From Accumulibacter sp. (GTDB lineage Bacteria > Pseudomonadota > Gammaproteobacteria > Burkholderiales > Rhodocyclaceae): DNA of 11,999 nucleotides. Every line of letters begins with the position of its first letter. Within the stretch, counting starts at the first letter, position 1. This document shows, in pieces, positions 5,611-11,999 of this stretch. The translations under genes and the position numbers were made by a program. The stretch lies in assembly GCA_031284185.1 (NCBI GenBank), contig JAITAJ010000086.1, forward strand, positions 1 through 11,999. Reading direction: 5' to 3'. The notes beneath the pieces were generated by a model that did not search any database, was not told the DNA's origin, and saw only the letters and a list, made by a program, of their open reading frames with translations.

Positions 5611-6777
5611 CTACGCCGAACCCACCGGCAGCGTCAGGACGAATTCCGAACCCGCGCCCGGCTCCGAGCTGAGCTCGATCGATCCGCCATGCGCCCGCGC
5701 CACGCCCAGCGCGATCGCCAGACCCAGGCCGGTTCCCTGCCCGCGCGTGGTAAAGAACGGCTCGAAGACGCGCGCCTGTGTTTCCGGCGCCATGCCGGCG
5801 CCGGTGTCGCGCACGCCGATGCGGACGCGCCGCGCGTCGACCCTGGCGTCCAGCGTGATTTTTCCGGCGCCCCCTTCGCACGCCTGTAGCGCGTTTTCCA
5901 GCAGGTTCAACAGGGCGCCGCCGAGCGCCTTGCGGCTGCCGGTGATCACGGCGCCGCCGACCGCCGCCGCGACCCGCAGGCTCACCCCCTTTTGCCGGCA
6001 CAAGGGATCGACTGTCTGGACGGCTTCCGAAATCAGCGCGGCCACCGGGATCATGTCACGGCCGATGCTTTCCCCGCGGGCGAACAACAGGACGTCCTGA
6101 ATCAGACGTTCGAGCCGCTTCAACTGTTCGGCGGTCTTGCCGGCGAAGCGCATCCTGGCCGCGTCCGGCAATTCCGGCTGCGCGAGGTTGGCGCTGTACA
6201 GCAGGGCGGTGGCCAGCGGCGTGCGCAACTGATGCGCCAGCGACGCGGCCATCTCGCCCATCGCCGCCAGCCGCTGATTGCGTTCCAGATTGGCTTTCAA
6301 TTCGTGCGCCACGGTGATGTCGTGGATCAGCAAGAGACGCCCGCCCGCCGAATCGAGCGGACTTTCGGCGATCGCCACGCGGCGCGCGCCGAGCTGCCAC
6401 TCGTCCGGCGCGTCGGTGGGCAGGAGGCGGCTGCCGGCGACCGTCACCCAGTCGGCGCCGGTGAGCGCCTCGCCAAACATGCGCTGCGCCGCCGGATTGG
6501 CTTCGCCGACCGTCGCCGCGCTATCGAGCACCACCACGCCGGCCGGCAAGGCGTTCAACAACAGCGACAGGCGTTCGGACAAGGCTTCCTTCTCCTGGTA
6601 CTGCCGGCGCAGTTCGCCGTTGGCCACCGCCAGCTCCGCCGTCAGCGACTCCACGCGGCCTTGCAGGGTTTCATAGGCCTGCGTCAGTTCCAGCGACACC
6701 TGGTTGAAAACATCGAAGGCCCGTTGCAGATCCCGCGCCTTCGTTTCGGGAGCCGGTATTTGCGCTGCGTCACCCAT
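5611..6777 (-). CDS. fleS: Flagellar sensor histidine kinase FleS/FlrB
   Basis: Codes for 388 residues of a cytoplasmic histidine kinase with no membrane segment, as in FleS/FlrB. An N-terminal helical/coiled-coil stretch (about 15-75: AFDVFNQVSLELTQAYETLQ) leads into a PAS-like domain (about 72-155, LLLNALPAGVVVLDSAATVGEANPA... to LLLIHDIT). The H-box has phospho-acceptor H182 in SLAHQLRTPLAT; the ATPase domain shows the N-box LLNLLENALQAC, VRDTGAGM, FEPFFTTRGQGTGLGLAI and a closing G-box. It would phosphorylate FleR. The frame is open further up to ATG 6852 and includes ATG 6795, but those extensions run through the AT-rich divergent promoter region and resemble nothing in FleS; ATG 6777 gives a family-like N-terminus. 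No strong Shine-Dalgarno supports any of the three starts. It is transcribed away from fliF. Confidence 0.88.
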   Translation of the reverse strand: MGDAAQIPAPETKARDLQRAFDVFNQVSLELTQAYETLQGRVESLTAELAVANGELRRQYQEKEALSERLSLLLNALPAGVVVLDSAATVGEANPAAQRMFGEALTGADWVTVAGSRLLPTDAPDEWQLGARRVAIAESPLDSAGGRLLLIHDITVAHELKANLERNQRLAAMGEMAASLAHQLRTPLATALLYSANLAQPELPDAARMRFAGKTAEQLKRLERLIQDVLLFARGESIGRDMIPVAALISEAVQTVDPLCRQKGVSLRVAAAVGGAVITGSRKALGGALLNLLENALQACEGGAGKITLDARVDARRVRIGVRDTGAGMAPETQARVFEPFFTTRGQGTGLGLAIALGVARAHGGSIELSSEPGAGSEFVLTLPVGSA

Positions 6778-6858
6778 TTCGATGGAAGATCCCATACGAT
6801 AAACAGCTACAATAGTAAGATAATTCTTGGTAAATGGTGTCTTTTGCTTCATTGATCA
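6778..6858. promoter_or_regulatory. Divergent fleS/fliF control region
   Basis: These 81 bp between the fleS and fliF starts are markedly AT-rich against GC-rich flanks and must hold both promoters. A -10-like GATAAT (6819-6824) points toward fliF but has no good -35. A GG/GC pair resembling sigma54 -24/-12 elements (TGGTGTCTTTTGCTT, 6835-6849) has 8 nt between GG and GC rather than the required 10. A perfect 10-bp palindrome, ATTGATCAAT (6851-6860), overlaps the fliF start codon. Which sigma factor acts here cannot be settled from sequence. Confidence 0.5.
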
Positions 6859-8592
6859 ATGGCGGCGACCGGAATCGAAACTCCCACAGCAACGGCCCCT
6901 GGCAATCCGCTGGACCGTGTGCGCCATGCGTTCGGGCAACTGAGCAACCAACAAAAGATCCTGCTGATGGGCGCGATCGCCGCGCTGATCGCCATTTTCG
7001 TCGCCACCAGCACCTGGCTCAAGCGGCCCGACCAACGGGTGCTGTTCTCGAACATCTCGGAACGCGACGGCGGCGCCATCATCGCGGTGCTCGACCAGAT
7101 GAACATCCCGTACCAGTTCAACGACAGCGGCAGCGCCATCCTGATTTCGGGCGACCGGGTGCATGAGGTGCGCCTGCGCCTCGCCACCCAGGGATTGCCC
7201 AGGGGCGGCAACGTCGGTTTTGAACTTCTGGAGAACCAGAAATTCGGCGTCAGCCAGTTCGCCGAACAGATCAATTACCAGCGCGGACTGGAAGGCGAGC
7301 TTTCCCGGACCATTCAGTCGATCGGGGCCGTGCAGGCGGCGCGCATACATCTTGCCATCCCCAAGCCCACCGTCTTCGTGCGCGAGGAACAAAAGCCGTC
7401 GGCGTCGGTGCTGCTCAATCTGTATGCCGGTCGTTCGCTCGAACCGGCGCAGATCGCGGGAATCCAGAATCTCGTTGCCGCCAGCGTGCCGAATCTCGCG
7501 CCGGAGAGCGTCACGCTGATCGACCAGAGCGGCGCCGTGATTTCCCGGGTGAAGAATCCGCTGACGCAAGCCGGGCTTGATCCGACGCAGATGAAGTACG
7601 TCCGGGAAATCGAAGCCGCCGCGATCCAGCGGGTCGATGACATCCTGTCGCCGGTTCTCGGAGAGGGAAACTTCCGGGTGCAGGTCGCCGCCGACATCGA
7701 TTTCTCGACGAGCGAACAGACGGCGGAGACCTTCCGCCCGAATACGACGCCGCCGGACATCAGCGTCCGCAGCCAGCAGACCAGCGAATCGGCGAGCACC
7801 ATGCCGTCGGCGCAGGGCGTGCCGGGCGCGCTTTCCAACCAGCCGCCGGTTCCGGCGACGGCGCCGCTGACTCAGCCGCCCGTGCCCGGCGCGGGCGCGC
7901 CGGCGGCGCCCGATGCGCCGCCGGTTCCGGGACGGATCAATGCCGCCGGCGTGCAGGCGCCGATCGCCAACGTCGGGCAGCCGATCAACACGCGCAAGGA
8001 TTCGACGCTCAATTACGAAGTCGACCGCACCATCCGCCATACCAAGCAAACGGTCGGCATCGTCAGGCGTCTGACGGCGGCGGTCGTGGTCAATCACCGC
8101 AAGGACGCCAAGGGCGTGCTCAGGCCGCTGGGCGATCCCGAATTGCGCCAGATCAACGACCTGGTCAAGGAAGCCGTCGGTTTCAACCAGGAGCGCGGCG
8201 ATTCGGTGTCGGTCGCCAACACCCTGTTCACCGCGGTCGACAAGTCCGGGGCGGCGGAAATCCCGCTGTGGAAAGACCCGGAAGTCCTGACCTTCTCCAG
8301 GGACATCTTCAAATACTTGCTCATCGCCCTGATCGTTGCCTATCTGTTGTTCAAGGTCATCTTTCCGCTGGTCCGGAACACGATATCGCCGCCGCCGAGC
8401 CGGGAAGATGAGGCGAGCGCCGTCGCGGGCGCCGACGAAGAGGAAAAAGAAGAAGAAGAAGAGGAACGTGAACCTACCGCGGCCGAGCTGCTGGAACAGA
8501 AGCTGGCGCAGGCGCGCGAGCTCGCGCAGCAGGACCCGAAAGCGGTAGCCAACATCATCAAGGGCTGGATGGGAGCCAACGATGGCGGATGA
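6859..8592 (+). CDS. fliF: Flagellar MS-ring protein FliF
   Basis: Codes for 577 residues of the inner-membrane protein whose ring anchors the flagellar basal body, houses the export gate and carries the FliG rotor. The first membrane segment is at about 34-54 (ILLMGAIAALIAIFVATSTWL); the periplasmic ring-building domains follow, with LRLATQGLPRGGNVGFELLE and IHLAIPKP blocks typical of FliF. A proline/alanine-rich periplasmic loop (about 315-365, VPGALSNQPPVPATAP) is usual in proteobacteria. The second membrane segment is at about 486-505 (YLLIALIVAYLLFKVIFPLV), followed by a very acidic stretch (DEEEKEEEEEERE, about 526-538) and the C-terminal FliG-binding helix (ANIIKGWM). ATG 6859 gives the family-like start MAATGIETP but has no visible Shine-Dalgarno. 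The 3' end overlaps fliG by 11 nt, suggesting coupling of ring and rotor synthesis. Confidence 0.97.
   Translation: MAATGIETPTATAPGNPLDRVRHAFGQLSNQQKILLMGAIAALIAIFVATSTWLKRPDQRVLFSNISERDGGAIIAVLDQMNIPYQFNDSGSAILISGDRVHEVRLRLATQGLPRGGNVGFELLENQKFGVSQFAEQINYQRGLEGELSRTIQSIGAVQAARIHLAIPKPTVFVREEQKPSASVLLNLYAGRSLEPAQIAGIQNLVAASVPNLAPESVTLIDQSGAVISRVKNPLTQAGLDPTQMKYVREIEAAAIQRVDDILSPVLGEGNFRVQVAADIDFSTSEQTAETFRPNTTPPDISVRSQQTSESASTMPSAQGVPGALSNQPPVPATAPLTQPPVPGAGAPAAPDAPPVPGRINAAGVQAPIANVGQPINTRKDSTLNYEVDRTIRHTKQTVGIVRRLTAAVVVNHRKDAKGVLRPLGDPELRQINDLVKEAVGFNQERGDSVSVANTLFTAVDKSGAAEIPLWKDPEVLTFSRDIFKYLLIALIVAYLLFKVIFPLVRNTISPPPSREDEASAVAGADEEEKEEEEEEREPTAAELLEQKLAQARELAQQDPKAVANIIKGWMGANDGG
8571..8575 (+). 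promoter_or_regulatory. Ribosome binding site of fliG inside fliF
   Basis: GGGAG lies 6 nt before ATG 8582 and within the last codons of fliF. It fixes the fliG start in the overlap and is the clearest Shine-Dalgarno in the operon. Confidence 0.6.
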
Positions 8593-9577
8593 GGGAATCG
8601 AAAAAAGCGCCATTCTGCTTCTCGCGCTGGGGGAGGAACATGCCTCCGAAGTGCTCAGGAACCTCGGGCCGAGGGAGGTGCAAAAGCTGGGTCATGCCAT
8701 GGCCGCGCTGAAAACGGTGCCGCGCAGCAAGATGGAAACGGTGCTGGCCGAATTTCACGAGGTAGCCGCCGAGTCCGCGGCGGTGAGCATCGATACCGAT
8801 GCCTACGTGCGCTCGGTGCTGACCAAGGCCCTCGGCGACGACAAGGCCAGCAATCTCATTTCGCGCATCCTGCAAGGAGGCGACACCAACGGCATCGAAG
8901 GACTCAAGTGGCTGGACGCGCCGACGGTGGCCGACCTGATCCGCAATGAGCATCCCCAGATCATCGCCACGATTCTCGTGCACCTCGAAAGGGATCACGT
9001 CAGCGACATCCTGAACAATTTCACCGAACGCCTGCGCAACGACGTCGCGCTGCGCATCGCCACGCTGGACGGCATCCAGCCGGAGGCCCTGAAGGAACTC
9101 AACGACGTCATGCTGGGGCTGCTTTCCGGTTCCGCCAGCGTCAAGAAGTCGGCGATGGGTGGCGTGCGGACGGTCGCGGAGATTCTCAATTACATGGGTT
9201 CCGCCAACGAAACGACGGTGATCGATTCGATCCGCGAATACGATCCTGATCTGGCCCAGCGCATCCTCGATGAAATGTTCGTGTTTGAAAACCTGCTCGA
9301 CATCGACGACCGTTCCATCCAGTTGCTGTTGCGTGAAATTCAGTCGGACTCGCTGATTCTGGCAATGAAAGGCGCCTCGGAAACCCTGCGCGAAAAAATC
9401 TTCAAGAACATGTCCCAGCGCGCGGCGGAAATGCTGCGCGAAGACCTGGAATCGCGCGGTCCGGTGCGCGTCTCCGAAGTCGAGAACGAGCAGAAGGAAA
9501 TCCTCAAGATCGTCCGCCGCCTGGCCGACGAAGGCCAGATCGTGCTCGGCGGCGCCGGCGGCGAACAAATGATCTGA
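8582..9577 (+). CDS. fliG: Flagellar motor switch protein FliG
   Basis: Codes for 331 residues, the standard FliG length. FliG sits on FliF's cytoplasmic tail and exchanges force with the MotA stator. The N-terminal FliF-binding domain (about 5-100) begins KSAILLLALGEEHASEVLRNL; the middle domain carries the EHPQ motif (123-126) and ALRIATLDGIQPEAL; the C-terminal motor domain has the conserved torque helix with K263, R270, R280, E287/D288 and R296 in the usual order (LLLREIQSDSLILAMKG, NMSQRAAEMLREDLE). It ends with a typical ENEQKEILKIVRRLADEGQI segment. All expected charged residues are present, so it should be functional. Second gene of the fliF operon; fliH follows after 22 bp. Confidence 0.98.
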   Translation: MADEGIEKSAILLLALGEEHASEVLRNLGPREVQKLGHAMAALKTVPRSKMETVLAEFHEVAAESAAVSIDTDAYVRSVLTKALGDDKASNLISRILQGGDTNGIEGLKWLDAPTVADLIRNEHPQIIATILVHLERDHVSDILNNFTERLRNDVALRIATLDGIQPEALKELNDVMLGLLSGSASVKKSAMGGVRTVAEILNYMGSANETTVIDSIREYDPDLAQRILDEMFVFENLLDIDDRSIQLLLREIQSDSLILAMKGASETLREKIFKNMSQRAAEMLREDLESRGPVRVSEVENEQKEILKIVRRLADEGQIVLGGAGGEQMI

Positions 9578-9599
9578 CCGACCAGGCCCCGTCACGATC

Positions 9600-10370
9600 A
9601 TGACCGGCTTCATACCCAGGGAAAAACTCACGGCCTATCAGCGCTGGGAACTGGCCGCGTTCGACGAGGAAGAGCCGGCGCTCGACGCCGTGGCCGAATC
9701 GCCGGAAAAGGCCGAAGCGCCGGCGCAGACCGGCGAGGCGCCGACGCAGACGGAAGTCTCCGAACCGTTCGCGGTCGTCCTGCCCACCGCCGCCGAGATC
9801 GAGCGGATGCACGACGAAGCGCGCGAACAGGGCCACGCGGAAGGCTACGCGGAAGGCCAGAAGGCCGGTCACGCGGAAGGCCACGCGGCAGGTTACGCGG
9901 AAGGACAGGGCGAGGCGCGGGAGATTGCCGCCAGGATCGCGGAAATTCTGGACAATCTGGCGCAGGCCATCGATGGAATCGAGCAGTCCGTCGCCGATCG
10001 CTTGCTGGACACCGCCGTGGAGATCGCCAACCAGGTCTTGCGCCAGAGCTTGCGGATCAAGCCCGAGATTCTCCTGCCGGTCGTGCGCGAGGCGGTGGAA
10101 GCGCTTCAGTTCAGTTCCGGCAATCCGGCCTTGCTGGCGCACCCCGACGACGCCGTATTGATCCGGGAGCGCATGGGCGATCATCTGGCGCACAACAACT
10201 GGCGGATCATCGAAGACCCCTCCCTGACCCGTGGTGGTTGCCGGGTCGATCTGGGCGCCAGCGAAGTAGACGCGACCGTGGAAACGCGCTGGAAGCGCGT
10301 CATCGAAACCATTGGCCGCCGCGGCGACTGGCTGGACGAGGAAGGGAGCGACAGGCGCCATGAGCGTTAG
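9600..10370 (+). CDS. fliH: Flagellar export ATPase regulator FliH
   Basis: Codes for 256 residues of the cytoplasmic peripheral-stalk protein that binds FliI as a dimer and tethers it to the switch complex and FlhA. The N-terminus has the conserved tryptophan (W16 in YQRWELAAF) used for docking. An acidic, Ala/Pro-rich spacer (22-60) follows. Then comes the FliH hallmark, glycines every four residues from G78 to G102 ([17 protein letters not shown]...), a GxxxG helix of seven glycines, and the C-terminal FliI-binding domain ([40 protein letters not shown]). Start ATG 9600 is the first suitable one and gives the usual MTGFIPxEKL beginning, though its Shine-Dalgarno is poor (AGG, 13 nt away). 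The last 11 nt overlap fliI. Confidence 0.95.
   Translation: MTGFIPREKLTAYQRWELAAFDEEEPALDAVAESPEKAEAPAQTGEAPTQTEVSEPFAVVLPTAAEIERMHDEAREQGHAEGYAEGQKAGHAEGHAAGYAEGQGEAREIAARIAEILDNLAQAIDGIEQSVADRLLDTAVEIANQVLRQSLRIKPEILLPVVREAVEALQFSSGNPALLAHPDDAVLIRERMGDHLAHNNWRIIEDPSLTRGGCRVDLGASEVDATVETRWKRVIETIGRRGDWLDEEGSDRRHER
9831..9905 (+). repeat. 12-bp coding repeat array encoding the GxxxG helix of FliH
   Basis: Six successive 12-bp units of the type GGC-CAC/TAC-GCG-GAA, with variants, give G-x-A-E/A four-residue repeats. Units keep the reading frame, so gain or loss of a unit would lengthen or shorten the helix by about one turn. Confidence 0.75.
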
Positions 10371-11790
10371 CGCGCCGAACGGACACCTCGACCGCTGGAA
10401 CGCCTTTCTGGGGCATTGCCGCGAGGCCGTCGGTCAATCCACGCCGCTCCTGTCCAGCGGACACCTGACGCGCGTCAACGGCCTGGTCATGGAAGCCGCC
10501 GGTCTGAAACTGCCGCTCGGCAGTTCCTGCCGGGTCATTCCCGTCGGCGGCTCGCCGGTCGAAGCGGAAGTCGTCGGCTTCAACGGCGATCACCTCTTCC
10601 TGATGCCGACGGAAGACGTCTATGGCCTGTCGCCGGGAGCGCGTGTCGTCGCGCTCACGCCCCGCGCCATCCCGCCCAGGGTCGGGCAGCCCGCGCCGGC
10701 CCAGCGCCGGGCCATCGACCGGGCCAAGCTGCTGCCGGTCGGCGCCTCGCTGCTCGGGCGCGTGATCGACGGCGCCGGCCGGCCGCTCGACCGTGGCGGC
10801 CCGGTCTTCGCCGAAACCTTGCGGCCACTGCAAGGCAGGCCGGTCAACCCGATGTTGCGCGCGCCGATCGAGCGCCCGCTGGACGTCGGCATCCGCTGCA
10901 TCAACGCCCTGCTGACCGTCGGGCGCGGGCAGCGCATGGGCCTGTTCGCCGGCTCGGGCGTCGGGAAAAGCGTGCTGCTCGGCATGATGGCGCGCTACAC
11001 CGAGGCCGAAGTGATCGTCGTCGGACTGATCGGCGAGCGTGGCCGCGAAGTGAAAGAGTTCATCGAACAGATTCTCGGCGAGGAAGGTCTGCGGCGCGCC
11101 GTGGTCGTGGCGGCTCCGGCTGACGTCAGCCCGCTGATGCGTCTACAGGGCGCGGCCTATTCCACGGCGATCGCCGAGCATTTCCGTGACCAGGGATGTC
11201 ACGTGCTGCTGATCATGGACTCGCTGACGCGCTATGCCATGGCCCAGCGCGAAATCGCCCTGGCCATCGGCGAACCTCCGGTGACGCGCGGCTATCCGCC
11301 CTCGGTATTCGCCCGCCTGCCGCAGCTCGTCGAGCGCGCCGGCAACGGCAGCGAGGGCGGCGGCTCGATCACCGCCTTCTACACGGTACTCACGGAAGGG
11401 GACGACCAGCAGGATCCGATCGCCGATTCCGCCCGCGCCATTCTCGACGGGCACATCGTCCTTTCACGCGCGCTCTCCGATGCCGGGCACTATCCCGCGA
11501 TCGACATCGAGCAATCGATTTCCCGCGCCATGGTCAACCTCATCACCTCCGGGCATCTCGAACAGATTCGGCATTTCAAGCAACTCTACTCGCGCTACCA
11601 ACGCTCGCGCGACCTGATCAGCGTCGGCGCCTATGTTGCCGGTTCCGATCCATTGCTCGACCAGGCCATCAATTCCTATCCGTCGTTTGAGCGTTTTCTC
11701 CAGCAGACGCTCACCGAACGATCCAGTTTCGACGACAGCGCGGCTCAACTGGCGGCGCTCTTCGACGGCAAGCGTGAATCCTCATCATGA
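10360..11790 (+). CDS. fliI: Flagellum-specific export ATPase FliI
   Basis: Codes for 476 residues, slightly longer than enteric FliI. It is an F1-beta-like ATPase that forms a ring at the export gate and aids unfolding and delivery of flagellar substrates. The N-terminal beta-barrel (about 30-105) leads to the core: Walker A AGSGVGKS (197-204), GERGRE with probable catalytic E226, Walker B VLLIMD (D287), then [20 protein letters not shown] and [15 protein letters not shown]. The C-terminal domain has [10 protein letters not shown] and [20 protein letters not shown]. Start ATG 10360 lies within the end of fliH, with AGG 4 nt upstream and GGGAG 11 nt upstream; earlier in-frame starts would read through fliH coding sequence. 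The stop overlaps the fliJ start as ATGA (11787-11790). Confidence 0.97.
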   Translation: MSVSAPNGHLDRWNAFLGHCREAVGQSTPLLSSGHLTRVNGLVMEAAGLKLPLGSSCRVIPVGGSPVEAEVVGFNGDHLFLMPTEDVYGLSPGARVVALTPRAIPPRVGQPAPAQRRAIDRAKLLPVGASLLGRVIDGAGRPLDRGGPVFAETLRPLQGRPVNPMLRAPIERPLDVGIRCINALLTVGRGQRMGLFAGSGVGKSVLLGMMARYTEAEVIVVGLIGERGREVKEFIEQILGEEGLRRAVVVAAPADVSPLMRLQGAAYSTAIAEHFRDQGCHVLLIMDSLTRYAMAQREIALAIGEPPVTRGYPPSVFARLPQLVERAGNGSEGGGSITAFYTVLTEGDDQQDPIADSARAILDGHIVLSRALSDAGHYPAIDIEQSISRAMVNLITSGHLEQIRHFKQLYSRYQRSRDLISVGAYVAGSDPLLDQAINSYPSFERFLQQTLTERSSFDDSAAQLAALFDGKRESSS

Positions 11791-11999
11791 CCAAGCCATT
11801 TCCGTTGCAAGCCGTTCTCGAACTGATGCGGGATCGCGCCGACGAAGCGACGCGCAGTCTGGCTCGTCTGATCGCCAACGAAAGGGATGCGAAATCCAGG
11901 CTCACCCTGTTGCTCGGCTATCGGGACGAGTATGTCGACCGTTTCCGGCAAGCGGCGCAAAATGGCCTCACGCAGCTTGAGTGGAGCAATTTCCAGCAC
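11787..11999 (+). CDS. fliJ: Flagellar export chaperone FliJ, N-terminal part (cut by window edge)
   Basis: The first 71 codons are present, from the ATG that overlaps the fliI stop to the right edge, with no stop. The protein begins [21 protein letters not shown] and is rich in charged helical heptads ([30 protein letters not shown]), as expected for the small coiled-coil FliJ, the gamma-like stalk of the FliHIJ ATPase complex that escorts unloaded chaperones. Typical FliJ is about 140-150 residues, so about half is visible. Position directly after fliI is the strongest support. Confidence 0.92.
   Translation, partial: MTKPFPLQAVLELMRDRADEATRSLARLIANERDAKSRLTLLLGYRDEYVDRFRQAAQNGLTQLEWSNFQH

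Noticed and set aside
6835..6849. Sigma54 -24/-12 promoter before fliF
   Set aside because: GG and GC are separated by 8 nt rather than 10, a spacing sigma54 does not normally tolerate.
6778..6852. Extended fleS start at ATG 6852 or 6795
   Set aside because: The added residues come from the AT-rich divergent control region and are unlike FleS N-termini; ATG 6777 is preferred.
6856..8613. 585-residue open frame antisense to fliF
   Set aside because: Shadow of the fliF codon pattern; fliF is unambiguous and the antisense product is Arg/His/Asp-rich without domains.
8558..9631. 357-residue open frame antisense to fliG
   Set aside because: Shadow of a fully conserved fliG; no independent support.
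10312..10359. Earlier fliI start inside fliH
   Set aside because: Would add 16 residues read entirely from fliH coding sequence; ATG 10360 has better-placed Shine-Dalgarno sequence and a family-like N-terminus.

Overview
The window is high-GC, densely coded bacterial DNA. It carries a flagellar basal-body/export block (fliF-fliG-fliH-fliI-fliJ) next to a FleS/FleR (FlrB/FlrC)-type two-component system. Gene content and protein style suggest a motile betaproteobacterium, perhaps of the Rhodocyclales. That placement is an inference from recognised protein families; no database search was possible.

Left part (1-3043). A minus-strand FMN-dependent alpha-hydroxy-acid oxidase/dehydrogenase runs off the left edge and diverges from an M20-family amidohydrolase (535-1707). 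The 203-bp gap between them holds a compact structured element (about 378-527): two perfect hairpins with the same TTCA loop, a weaker hairpin between them, and long-range inverted repeats. It resembles an IS200/IS605-type or REP-type palindromic remnant. After the amidohydrolase, a good sigma70-like promoter with a dyad in its spacer leads into a 422-residue protein that joins a receiver-like domain lacking the phospho-acceptor aspartate to a GGDEF-like domain with a ruined signature motif.

Middle part (3099-6777, minus strand). Three genes read right to left: fleS (soluble PAS-type sensor kinase), fleR (NtrC-family sigma54 activator with GAFTGA) and a LiuC-like enoyl-CoA hydratase. Kinase and regulator are separated by 281 bp containing an imperfect terminal inverted repeat, a short tandem repeat and a strong GC hairpin.

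Right part (6859-11999, plus strand). fliF, fliG, fliH, fliI and the start of fliJ form a tightly packed operon with overlapping ends (fliF/fliG 11 nt, fliH/fliI 11 nt, fliI/fliJ 4 nt). It encodes the MS ring, the rotor switch protein facing the stator, and the soluble ATPase complex of the flagellar export apparatus. FleS/FleR would be expected to switch on sigma54-dependent class III flagellar genes, but I could not find a correctly spaced -24/-12 promoter in the short fleS-fliF divergent region, and fliE is not present there.

Most of the window is conventional. The parts that merit a second look are the palindromic element at 378-527, the degenerate receiver/GGDEF protein, and the repeat-filled gap between fleS and fleR. 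I do not see convincing evidence of a wholly new system.
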